From: Paenibacillus sp. UNC451MF | GTDB taxonomy: Bacteria > Bacillota > Bacilli > Paenibacillales > NBRC-103111 | Reading direction: 5' to 3' | NCBI RefSeq assembly: GCF_000686845.1 | Contig: NZ_JMLS01000001.1 | Location: 186,001-250,000 of the forward strand | DNA: 64,000 bases | Part shown: positions 51,601 to 59,278 of the stretch, piece after piece | Layout: the number at the start of each line of letters is the position of its first letter | How positions within the stretch are numbered: the first letter of the stretch is position 1 | Made by a program: the position numbers and the translations under genes | Notes under the pieces: generated by a model | Databases searched by the model: none | The model's input: only the letters and a program-made list of their open reading frames with translations | What the model was told of the DNA's origin: nothing

Positions 51601-54600
51601 ATGACTAGAGAGAGAGAAGTGGATTGGAGCTCATACTGGATTTGGTCTGAAGGAGAAGAGAGTCCCCGCAACGAATGGCGCTGCTTCCGCAAAACGTTTG
51701 AAGTTTCGGAGGAAGGATGGACTGAAGCGGAGCTGTCCATTACCGCAGATTCCCGTTACATTCTGTATATTAACGGTGAGCGGATTGGCCGGGGGCCAGT
51801 AAGGTGCTGGCCGCATGAACAGGCCTACGATACCTACGACGTGCGTTCGCACCTGATTTCGGGACAGACGAATACGATTGCCGTGCTTGTCATGCATTTT
51901 GGTATTAGCAATTTCTATTATATCCGTGGTCGAGGCGGATTGCTGGTTCAGCTCGATTGGTCGTCTGATAGCCCATACGGCCGCGAAGAAGGCAGGATCG
52001 TTACCGATTCTACATGGCTTACGTCCCGCCATCTAGGCAATAATCCGTTTACACCACGAATGTCGATTCAGCAAGCTTTCTCGGAATGGATCGACGCACG
52101 GAAGTGGGATGACGGCTGGACGCTTCCTGCATATGACGCGAGGAAGTGGGAGGCAGCTGCTGTGATTGGCAGTGTCGGTATGGAGCCGTGGGTTCGTCTG
52201 AAGCCCCGTGATATCCCGTTCTTGACGGAGGAGAGAGTCTATCCTTCAAGAATCGAATCGCTGCATCGGGTGGAGCCGATTCCCTGGACTGTTCACCTCG
52301 ATTCGAGAAATATTTTGGCCATGGACAGCTTAACCCATGGCAATGCTAACGTGTACGCAGGTTACTTGGGTACCGTCATTCGTACAACGGTTTCCGCCAA
52401 AGCTGTGATCGGCATCGCATATGCGCCTCCGCATTGGCAGGCCGTCTGCCTAAACGGTGTTCGTTATCCGAAGTCGGCATGGAAGGGCAATGAGCAGGAC
52501 CGTTATTTGGACATTGAGCTTATGGCTGGCGATAATGTACTGCTGTTCGAATTGGCAGGCAATGACCACGGCCGAGGTCTATTCATCGGGATCGATTGCG
52601 ATGAGCCTTTTGAGGCGGTAGCTCCTCCAGGTACTGAAGGGGCGGTAGAAGGATATTCCTCCTTCGTCTCTGTTGGACCGTTTGTCAACTATGAGTACAT
52701 CGATCATCAAGTAACGGAAGAGCAGAAGGTCAAGCAGCAGATCATTGCTGCATGCAGCAATGGAGTGCAGGAGGCGATCGATCGCCTGAGCCCGGACGCG
52801 CTTAATTGCTATGAGGCGTTTTGTCACGTCAGAAGCGCAGCAACAACCGAACAACTGGCTGCGCTTGGGGATGCGGTGGGACTCGTCGAATCGCAATTTG
52901 TCAGCACCGAATCGGTCTATGTGCTCACGCTTTGGAAGAAATACTCTTCGGCGAAGCAGGTGCCCTCGGAGCTGCAGCAGGCGATCATCCCACACGCCTT
53001 ACCAGGAACTGTTCCGCTTTATGACAGCGGAGATACAGAGCTCGTGATCGATTTCGGCAATGAATGGTCAGGCTACTTATCGTTCGAGGTTGATGCGGAA
53101 GAAGGCACGGAGCTCGACTTCTTTGGTGTCGAGTATATGCTGGATGGCAAAGTCCATTATACGCATTATCTGGACAATTCCTTACGTTATGTATGCCGTG
53201 AGGGGCGGCAGAGCTATACGTCAGCCATACGACGCGGATTCCGTTATCTGATTGTGACCGTACGCAAAGCGAGACGGCCTGTGCAGTTGTATGGGATTTC
53301 AGTTCTTCAAAGTAATTTTCCAGTGACCGAGGTCGGTCGTTTCCATTCATCGGATGCCCTGCTAAACGATATTTGGGAAATGAGCCGTCATACGACTAGG
53401 TTGTGTATGGAAGATACCTATGTAGATTGTCCGGCGTATGAGCAGACATTCTGGGTCGGTGACAGCCGCAATGAGGCACTCATCAGCTACTATGTGTACG
53501 GAGCGGAGGCGCTCGTCAAGCACTGTCTGGATCTAGTACCTGGCTCGGCCTTTCAGACACCGCTTTATGCCGACCAAGTACCTAGCGGCTGGAACAGTGT
53601 TATTCCAAATTGGACCTTCTTCTGGGCGATCGCTTGTAATGAGTATGTCCTGCGGACTGGAGATAGGGATTACGCACGCTCGATTTGGCCGCATGTTAAG
53701 TTCACGCTGGAGCATTATCTGATGCATCTGAATAAGAATGGACTGCTCGAAATCGATGCTTGGAATTTCCTCGACTGGGCGCCGATGGACCAGCCTCGGC
53801 ACGGGGTCGTAACGCATCAAAATATGTTTCTTGTGAAGGCGCTGCGGCATGCTGCCGAGCTGGCGGCTAGCGCCGGAGTTGTGGATGAGGGCAAGTCATT
53901 CTCCGACCAGGCGGATGCGCTTAAGCAAGCCATTGATACGTATTTATGGTCTGAGGAGCGGGAGGCTTACCTTGATTGCATCCACGCGAGCGGACGTAAA
54001 TCAGGCATTTTCAGCATGCAGACGCAGGTGGTGGCATACCTGTGCGATATTGCCGCGGGGGAACGGAAGAAGAAGCTGGAGCAATATTTGAGCGACCCGC
54101 CCGAATCGTTCGTGCAGATGGGTAGTCCATTCATGTCGTTCTTTTATTATGAGGCCTTAGTGAAGATGGGGAATACACAAAGACTAATCGAAGATATTCG
54201 CACTCAGTATGCTGCAATGCTTCGATATGGGGCGACAACTTGCTGGGAAATGTATCCCAAGCCTCAAGCGGACCCTGTCCGTCCGCATCCGAGTCACTTG
54301 ACACGCAGTCACTGTCATGCGTGGTCGGCCGCTCCTGGTTTCTTTCTCGGTACTAGTGTGCTTGGGGTAAACCCAGCCGCCCCGGGGTGGAGAGAGATCG
54401 TGATAGCGCCGCAGCCGTGCGGTCTGGAGTGGGCACGCGGCAGTGTGCCTTTACCGGATGAAGGGCGTATCGATGTGTCTTGGCGTATCGGCGATGACGG
54501 TTCCATGTATATTCAGGCCTGGGTGCCTGCTGGCATTAAAGCGGAGATCCGTCTGCCCGATGGCCGGCAGGGGACAACGGAGCTGCATAGGGTAGGAGAG

Positions 54601-54603
54601 TAA
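51601..54603 (+). CDS. Glycoside hydrolase family 78 alpha-L-rhamnosidase
   Basis: A 1000-residue protein without signal peptide: N-terminal beta domains (about 1-400; the first holds WRCFRKTFEVSEEGW and DSRYILYINGERIGRGP), a GH78 beta domain (YDSGDTELVIDFGNEWSGYL near 480-600) and an (alpha/alpha)6 barrel (about 605-920) with EDTYVDCPAYEQTFWVGDSRNE, the family acid-rich active site, and a C-terminal beta sheet. It inverts terminal alpha-L-rhamnosyl bonds from pectin or plant glycosides taken into the cell. The ATG at 51601 follows CAGGAGTG; ATGs at 51565 and 51580 lack sites. Regulated probably by the divergent AraC protein. Confidence 0.9.
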   Translation: MTREREVDWSSYWIWSEGEESPRNEWRCFRKTFEVSEEGWTEAELSITADSRYILYINGERIGRGPVRCWPHEQAYDTYDVRSHLISGQTNTIAVLVMHFGISNFYYIRGRGGLLVQLDWSSDSPYGREEGRIVTDSTWLTSRHLGNNPFTPRMSIQQAFSEWIDARKWDDGWTLPAYDARKWEAAAVIGSVGMEPWVRLKPRDIPFLTEERVYPSRIESLHRVEPIPWTVHLDSRNILAMDSLTHGNANVYAGYLGTVIRTTVSAKAVIGIAYAPPHWQAVCLNGVRYPKSAWKGNEQDRYLDIELMAGDNVLLFELAGNDHGRGLFIGIDCDEPFEAVAPPGTEGAVEGYSSFVSVGPFVNYEYIDHQVTEEQKVKQQIIAACSNGVQEAIDRLSPDALNCYEAFCHVRSAATTEQLAALGDAVGLVESQFVSTESVYVLTLWKKYSSAKQVPSELQQAIIPHALPGTVPLYDSGDTELVIDFGNEWSGYLSFEVDAEEGTELDFFGVEYMLDGKVHYTHYLDNSLRYVCREGRQSYTSAIRRGFRYLIVTVRKARRPVQLYGISVLQSNFPVTEVGRFHSSDALLNDIWEMSRHTTRLCMEDTYVDCPAYEQTFWVGDSRNEALISYYVYGAEALVKHCLDLVPGSAFQTPLYADQVPSGWNSVIPNWTFFWAIACNEYVLRTGDRDYARSIWPHVKFTLEHYLMHLNKNGLLEIDAWNFLDWAPMDQPRHGVVTHQNMFLVKALRHAAELAASAGVVDEGKSFSDQADALKQAIDTYLWSEEREAYLDCIHASGRKSGIFSMQTQVVAYLCDIAAGERKKKLEQYLSDPPESFVQMGSPFMSFFYYEALVKMGNTQRLIEDIRTQYAAMLRYGATTCWEMYPKPQADPVRPHPSHLTRSHCHAWSAAPGFFLGTSVLGVNPAAPGWREIVIAPQPCGLEWARGSVPLPDEGRIDVSWRIGDDGSMYIQAWVPAGIKAEIRLPDGRQGTTELHRVGE

Positions 54604-54621
54604 CGGAGCTGTGTTCTATGT

Positions 54622-54656
54622 AAAAAGAGTCATGCTGCTCAGCAGCATGACTCTTT
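54622..54656. terminator. Long perfect terminator after the rhamnosidase
   Basis: AAAGAGTCATGCTGC-N3-GCAGCATGACTCTTT is a perfect 15-bp stem lying between convergent genes. Confidence 0.88.
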
Positions 54657-54716
54657 AGGTTGACGAGAAGTTCTGCCTTACAGCTGGAATGGTTGCAAGA
54701 GCCGTAAGTAAGCTTC

Positions 54717-54890
54717 TTATTGAAGCCGATAATCGTCGATCTTGCCGCCGTCTTCCCATATCTCCAGGAACAAGGCGTCACAATCGTCGAAATCGGCGGT
54801 TGTTAAAGCTAACGCTTGCTCTTCCTCCGTGCTGACGAAGACGTTATCCATTTGCTCATCGCGCATAGCGATAACCACATAAATTTTCAT
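54717..54890 (-). CDS. Small acidic hypothetical protein
   Basis: 57 residues, strongly acidic (ALTTADFDDCDALFLEIWED, pI low), no membrane segment. It starts MKIYVVIAMRDEQMDNV at the ATG at 54890, after GGAGGGAACACA on the minus strand. The beta-strand start and acidic helix suggest a folded small domain, but I do not recognise a family. Between convergent and co-directional unrelated genes; function unknown. Confidence 0.65.
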   Translation of the reverse strand: MKIYVVIAMRDEQMDNVFVSTEEEQALALTTADFDDCDALFLEIWEDGGKIDDYRLQ

Positions 54891-54990
54891 TGTGTTCCCT
54901 CCAACCATAACGATATCAGGGCATTATACCACAACGGGAGGGGAGGATTGCAACTGCTCCTTAATCCATTCTCGATTTATAGTCTCACCA

Positions 54991-55749
54991 TTAATTAATA
55001 CGGGATGAGAGAGCAAGCTCAGCAATACGACGATTTGCATCGCCTGTATATTGTCCGCCATGATAGCAGATTACAGTTTGAATATCGTACTGGCTAAGCT
55101 TTTTCAATGATAGAAGGGCTTGTTCCATGTTCAGCGTTTGATCCGGCGAAGGACCTTGTAATTGGCCGTTTTCAACAACCATGGCGTCACCGGCTATAAG
55201 AGTGCGACTTGGCTTATGGTAAAGGCTGATATGTCCCGGGGTATGTCCAGGTGTGCTGATGACAATGATCCCGCCGCAGTAAGATAGCTCCTCGCCGTCA
55301 GCTACAGTGCGGTCGACCTTTGCCTTGGGCGGATTTTCCAGCAGTGATTTCAAGCCCTGCCGCCATTCTAGAGGTATTTCCTTAGGTAAGCTGTCAATTT
55401 GGGCAATGGCCTCAGGGGTTATTTTGAGCAGTCTTAAATCCCCCTGAATATAGGGCTTCTCTAGCTCATGGGCCAACACCGGGATAGGTGGCTCGGATTC
55501 CCTAACCAGATCGGGTAAATTGCCAATATGATCCAAGTCTTGATGAGTCATTATGATGGTGGTCAACTTATCAGGAGTAACGCCGACTTTTGCCAAGGCA
55601 TCACGCAATGAGGCCATTTGACGGGGATAGCCCGTATCCACCAGGACGGCGGAAGTTCCATCCCAAAGAAGAGAAGGATAAACGCAATCCGTTTTTCCCA
55701 AAACAACGGCGGTTATTTCTAACATGTGTAATGTGGTGGCTGTCTGCAA
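54991..55749 (-). CDS. Metallo-beta-lactamase-fold hydrolase
   Basis: A 252-residue MBL-fold enzyme with a two-metal site: TMTHQDLDHIGN-type motif (MTHQDLDHIGN near residue 65), STPGHTPGHISLYH, GDAMVVENG and a late His in VICYHGGQY. Such proteins hydrolyse thioesters, lactones or phosphodiesters (glyoxalase II or quorum-quenching-like); the substrate is not predictable. The TTG at 55749 is chosen because AGGAGGG stands just before it; an internal ATG follows eight codons later. A perfect CTAAATGA-TTG-TCATTTAG palindrome overlaps the ribosome site, so a repressor may block it. Confidence 0.85.
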   Translation of the reverse strand: MQTATTLHMLEITAVVLGKTDCVYPSLLWDGTSAVLVDTGYPRQMASLRDALAKVGVTPDKLTTIIMTHQDLDHIGNLPDLVRESEPPIPVLAHELEKPYIQGDLRLLKITPEAIAQIDSLPKEIPLEWRQGLKSLLENPPKAKVDRTVADGEELSYCGGIIVISTPGHTPGHISLYHKPSRTLIAGDAMVVENGQLQGPSPDQTLNMEQALLSLKKLSQYDIQTVICYHGGQYTGDANRRIAELALSSRIN

Positions 55750-55760
55750 TTGAATCCCTC

Positions 55761-55779
55761 CTAAATGATTGTCATTTAG
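55761..55779 (-). promoter_or_regulatory. Perfect palindrome CTAAATGA-TTG-TCATTTAG
   Basis: Eight-base arms and a three-base spacer, immediately upstream of and touching the ribosome site of the MBL-fold gene. It is a plausible repressor operator, for instance of the MarR type; no such regulator is encoded nearby. Confidence 0.55.
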
Positions 55780-55984
55780 CATGATACAGCTAGAAGGTAA
55801 TTTGAGTCAAGTAAATATTTCATTATAACACATATCATTCAAAAAGTCAAATTGAATATATTTTTCAGTTTGATCTTAAGTTTCAAAAAAAATTATAGGG
55901 CTGCGAAAGTGATTGTAAAGAAGTTCTTGACTCTAGAAATGCATTATGTTATTTTGATTATTATTTTCTGAATATTGTAATAAC
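55780..55984 (+). other. AT-rich region before the gltX T-box
   Basis: About 200 bp, very AT-rich, no ORF. Probable promoter for the leader: TTGATT (55954-55959) with TGTAAT (55976-55981), 16-bp spacing, not strongly consensus. An alternative TTGACT is at 55927-55932. Confidence 0.45.
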
Positions 55985-56226
55985 GATGAAGAGGAACAGT
56001 AGCTAGTCACTTGAATCTCAGAGAGCCCATGACGCTGAAAATTGGGTATTCGAGCTTAGCGAAAGAAGCCTTGGAGTATCGGACTGAAAGCAGGAGTAAG
56101 TCCGGCGGGTCTTCCCGTTATAGGAGAGGCGCTCAAATGGCGCCGTAAGAGGGTTGTTAACAACCAATGCAGGTGGTACCGCGGAAGCTCTAGCCTTTCG
56201 TCCTTAGAGGATGAAGGGCTTTTTGT
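55985..56226 (+). promoter_or_regulatory. T-box leader of the glutamyl-tRNA synthetase gene
   Basis: Stem I starts at GATGAAGAGGAACAGTAGC with AGAGAGCCC downstream; conserved CCGTTA at 56115-56120; a GTTGTTAACAAC helix; core AGGTGGTACCGCGGAAGC at 56171-56188; terminator AGCCTTTCGTCC-TTAGA-GGATGAAGGGCT then T-rich (56192-56225). A GAG glutamate triplet in CTTGGAGTATC near 56075 is a possible specifier but is not certain. Confidence 0.92.
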
Positions 56227-56260
56227 TGTATCTACTAACCAAGGGAAGGGAGAATGAACG

Positions 56261-57934
56261 ATGCAAAATAAGGAGCTTGCAGATCTTTTGTTTCCTCATG
56301 TTCATCTTGTGCCTCAGGACATCATCGCTAAATATCCAGCAAGAAAGCTGGAAGCGACAGCTAAAGTGACCCGATTTGCTCCAAGTCCTACTGGATTTTT
56401 GACCATTGGCGGTCTATATGCAACCTTTATTTCTGAAAGGCTGGCCCATCAAAGCGAAGGTGTCTTTTACCTTCGAATTGAGGATACGGACAAAAAGCGT
56501 GAAGTTGAAGGAAGCATCGACGGAATTGTTCAAGCTTTAGACTATTTCGGAATTCGGTACGACGAAGGTGTTACTTCTTTTGGGGAAGAGACCGGCCAAT
56601 ACGGGCCGTATAAGCAGAGTGCTAGGGTGGATATATATCAGGCGTTTATTAAACATTTTGTAGAAGAGGGTCTTGCTTATCCTTGCTTTTGCGATACGGA
56701 AGCTTTGCAGCATATCAGAAATATACAGCAATCGAGAGGCGAAATGACGGGTTACTACGGCAAATGGGCGCTTCACCGCTGCTTCACATTGGAGCAGGTT
56801 AAGGAGGAGCTTGCAAAGGGCAAGCCGTTTGTTATCAGGTTGAAGTCGCAGGGGTCATCCGAGCGCAAAATTCGATATACCGACCTGGTTAAAGGCTTGA
56901 TAGAGCTGCCGGAGAATGAACAGGATATCGTGATAATGAAAGCGGATGGCATCCCTACCTATCATTTTGCTCATGCTATCGATGACTTTCTGATGGGAAC
57001 GACACATGTTATACGAGGTGATGAGTGGTTGTCCTCGGTACCGATTCATGTGCAATTGTTCGAAATGCTCGGATTCAAAAGGCCGGAATACGGTCACCTG
57101 GCCCCGATTATGAAGATGGACGGTCACTCCAAACGTAAATTCAGCAAGCGTAAGGACCCCGACGCGGCAGTCCATTATTACCAACTGGAGGGTTATCCGA
57201 GAGAAGCGATATCCGAGTATTTCATGACTCTGGTTAATTCCAATTATGAAGAATGGAGAATACAGCACCCTGCGGAGCTATTCAGCTCTTTTGTTATCGA
57301 GACGAGCAAAATGAGTGTTAGCGGCCCATTATTTGATATGGATAAGCTTCATGACATTAGCAAGGATGTTATTGCGAAAATGAGTGCCGATGAGATGTTC
57401 GAGCAGCTCGTTAAATGGGCTCACAGCTACCATGCCGGGTTGTATCAGAAGCTGATCAATCACCGAGAGTACGCCATTGGCATACTGGGGATTGGGAAGG
57501 ATGCTATCAAGCCGAGAAAAGATTTTGCTAAATGGTCGGACGTTCCTCCTGCCATCTCCTATTTTTTTGATGAGGAGTTCAAGGCTGAAGCCAGTACCTT
57601 CACTGAATCGCTTCCTCCGGCAACCTCAGAGCTCCTAGCGCAGCAAATCGTTCAATCGTACTTGGGGATGTATGATGATGAGGATGATAAAGATGTCTGG
57701 TTCGGTAAAGTAAAGCAGGTAGCGGACCAATTCGGCTTTGCCAAAGATGCGAAAACGTTCAAGAAGCAGCCGGAACAATTCAAAGGACATGTGGGCGACG
57801 TAGCGATGGTATTAAGACTAGCATTGTCCAATAGAACTCATACCCCAGATCTGTTCGACATGATGCAGGTTATGGGGGAAAGCAGGGTTCGCAGCCGCTT
57901 GTGCTATTTTATAGACGAGGTTCCGAATAGTTAG
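56261..57934 (+). CDS. gltX: Glutamyl-tRNA synthetase, divergent long form
   Basis: A 557-residue class I synthetase, about 70 residues longer than ordinary GluRS, with a 35-residue N-terminal extension. The first signature reads FAPSPTGFLTIGGLYA: the HIGH-type element is TIGG, with its first His replaced by Thr. The second signature KLSKR reads KFSKRKDPDA. YLRIEDTDKKRE and HVIRGDEWLSS are normal. It charges tRNA-Glu (and perhaps tRNA-Gln). The length and signatures suggest a distinct GluRS subgroup, possibly a second copy. The ATG at 56261 follows AAGGGAAGGGAG, and a T-box leader controls it. Confidence 0.9.
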   Translation: MQNKELADLLFPHVHLVPQDIIAKYPARKLEATAKVTRFAPSPTGFLTIGGLYATFISERLAHQSEGVFYLRIEDTDKKREVEGSIDGIVQALDYFGIRYDEGVTSFGEETGQYGPYKQSARVDIYQAFIKHFVEEGLAYPCFCDTEALQHIRNIQQSRGEMTGYYGKWALHRCFTLEQVKEELAKGKPFVIRLKSQGSSERKIRYTDLVKGLIELPENEQDIVIMKADGIPTYHFAHAIDDFLMGTTHVIRGDEWLSSVPIHVQLFEMLGFKRPEYGHLAPIMKMDGHSKRKFSKRKDPDAAVHYYQLEGYPREAISEYFMTLVNSNYEEWRIQHPAELFSSFVIETSKMSVSGPLFDMDKLHDISKDVIAKMSADEMFEQLVKWAHSYHAGLYQKLINHREYAIGILGIGKDAIKPRKDFAKWSDVPPAISYFFDEEFKAEASTFTESLPPATSELLAQQIVQSYLGMYDDEDDKDVWFGKVKQVADQFGFAKDAKTFKKQPEQFKGHVGDVAMVLRLALSNRTHTPDLFDMMQVMGESRVRSRLCYFIDEVPNS

Positions 57935-58218
57935 CGGTAGTGTCTCAAAGAGATGGATCTGGATTGGGAGCTCAATAACAGTGATTGGCTTGCTTTTGTG
58001 TATTATTTCATGCTGCTCCCTTCTAGTGTTTACGGTTTGAAGTATGCTGCAGAGCATGTAAGGGGCGACTTTCTAGACTGACCTAGATGCAGAAGAGGAC
58101 GTGCGCTTTTTACAGATTAAGTATGATAAGATAAGTATCGCCGGCGACGTCTGATCGGAAGGCGCATCATTGAGATTGTTATATAGAAATTTATTTGGAT
58201 ATAAAAGGAGAATCTGTC
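57935..58218 (+). other. Gap between gltX and CYTH gene
   Basis: 284 bp without a supported gene. A 28-codon frame at 57954-58040 with a hydrophobic C-terminus lacks a ribosome site. No clear terminator after gltX. The AAAAGGAG site at 58202-58209 serves the CYTH gene. Confidence 0.4.
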
Positions 58219-58722
58219 ATGAGTACTGAAATTGAAAAAAAATATTTATTACCCGCGTTTCCTGAAGCCCTGTTACAAGCTCAAGAGCTTAAGCTGATTT
58301 CCACCAAGCACATTTATCAAACCTACTTGGCCTTTTCAGATAAAGAAGAGATTCGGGTACGCCAATTGGTCGACCATGAAGGTAACTCGACTTTTACTCA
58401 TACATTCAAATCGGGACATGGACTGGTTCGGCAGGAGATCGAATATAGTATCTCCGAAGAAGTGTATCGGCAGCTTCTAGCCAACACGCAGCTAGTGCCA
58501 CTGGAAAAAATTCGTACAACCGTTGAGCATAATGGTCTTCATTATGAAATTGACGAGTATAAGCAGATCAATCTGCTGGTTGTTGAGGTGGAATTTTCCA
58601 ATGAAAGCGCGGCACATTCGTTCGAGCCTCCAGCTTGGTTTGGAAGAGAACTGGGACAAGAGGAAGAGTTTCGGAATAAGTCGCTGTGGATAGGACTACA
58701 GACACAAAATGTTCGTGTTTAA
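58219..58722 (+). CDS. CYTH-domain protein (triphosphate tunnel metalloenzyme)
   Basis: A 167-residue single-domain CYTH protein. The opening EIEKKYLL is the ExExK motif that starts the triphosphate-binding tunnel; EIRVRQ, FTHTFKSG, RQEIEYSI, EKIRTTV and VEVEFSNE provide the alternating basic and acidic strands. Members hydrolyse inorganic tripolyphosphate, ThTP or act on other triphosphates. The ATG at 58219 follows AAAGGAG; an upstream in-frame start adds eight residues without support. No operon partner. Differs from RelA/SpoT-linked YjbK only by context. Confidence 0.87.
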   Translation: MSTEIEKKYLLPAFPEALLQAQELKLISTKHIYQTYLAFSDKEEIRVRQLVDHEGNSTFTHTFKSGHGLVRQEIEYSISEEVYRQLLANTQLVPLEKIRTTVEHNGLHYEIDEYKQINLLVVEVEFSNESAAHSFEPPAWFGRELGQEEEFRNKSLWIGLQTQNVRV

Positions 58723-58810
58723 ATTTCTCGTATGGGGTTGATAAACTTCTCTATCTGTATAATAATAAATAGGCTATAAATCGATAGATACAGGGAGAAA
58801 AGGATTCAAA

Positions 58811-59059
58811 ATGCCAACGACATCATCAACTACAGAAGAACAAACTCAAGACACAGAACTTCAGCCAGAACTACAGCAAGTAGAGATTTGGAAATGTAAA
58901 GAAGCGACATGCAAAGCGTGGATTCGAAAAGAATTCGTTACAGAAGCGCAGCCATCCTGTCCATTATGCAAAGGCGACATGGTACGCAGCTACAAGCATG
59001 TGCCGGTAGTGAAGAAAAAAGGCAACAAAAAATTCATCGTTGGTAAACGAAGACTCTAG
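58811..59059 (+). CDS. YdjO-family small zinc-binding protein
   Basis: An 82-residue protein: an acidic Gln/Glu-rich N-terminus (about 1-28), then a zinc-ribbon-like segment WKCKEATCKAWIRKEF and CPLCKGDMVRSYK with four Cys, and a basic C-terminus (KKKGNKKFIVGKRRL). This matches the cold-inducible YdjO family of Bacillales, whose molecular role is not known. The ATG follows AGGGAGAAAAGGA. It stands alone with its own terminator. Confidence 0.8.
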   Translation: MPTTSSTTEEQTQDTELQPELQQVEIWKCKEATCKAWIRKEFVTEAQPSCPLCKGDMVRSYKHVPVVKKKGNKKFIVGKRRL

Positions 59060-59111
59060 AAAATAACAAAAAAAGCGCTCATACATCAAAAGTATGATTT
59101 ATGACATAGCG

Positions 59112-59141
59112 GCTGCTGGTTGAATCCGGCAGTTTTTTTGT
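59112..59141 (+). terminator. Terminator after the YdjO-like gene
   Basis: CTGCTGG-TTGAAT-CCGGCAG (one G-T pair) followed by seven T. Confidence 0.85.
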
Positions 59142-59278
59142 TGTTCTAATAACTCTTTTTCGTGGAAAAAAAGCTGACATAATTCGTCGAATTATTAAAT
59201 TTCAAGAGGAATTAGCCCTATGCATGACGAAAGATGTAAGGAGTAATAAACATTTTCTGGGAAAAGGAATTGTTTAAA

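Noticed and set aside
57954-58040. 28-codon frame ending in a hydrophobic stretch (FMLLLLVFTV) after gltX
   Set aside because: No ribosome site and no conservation evidence; it could be a small membrane peptide but I cannot support it.
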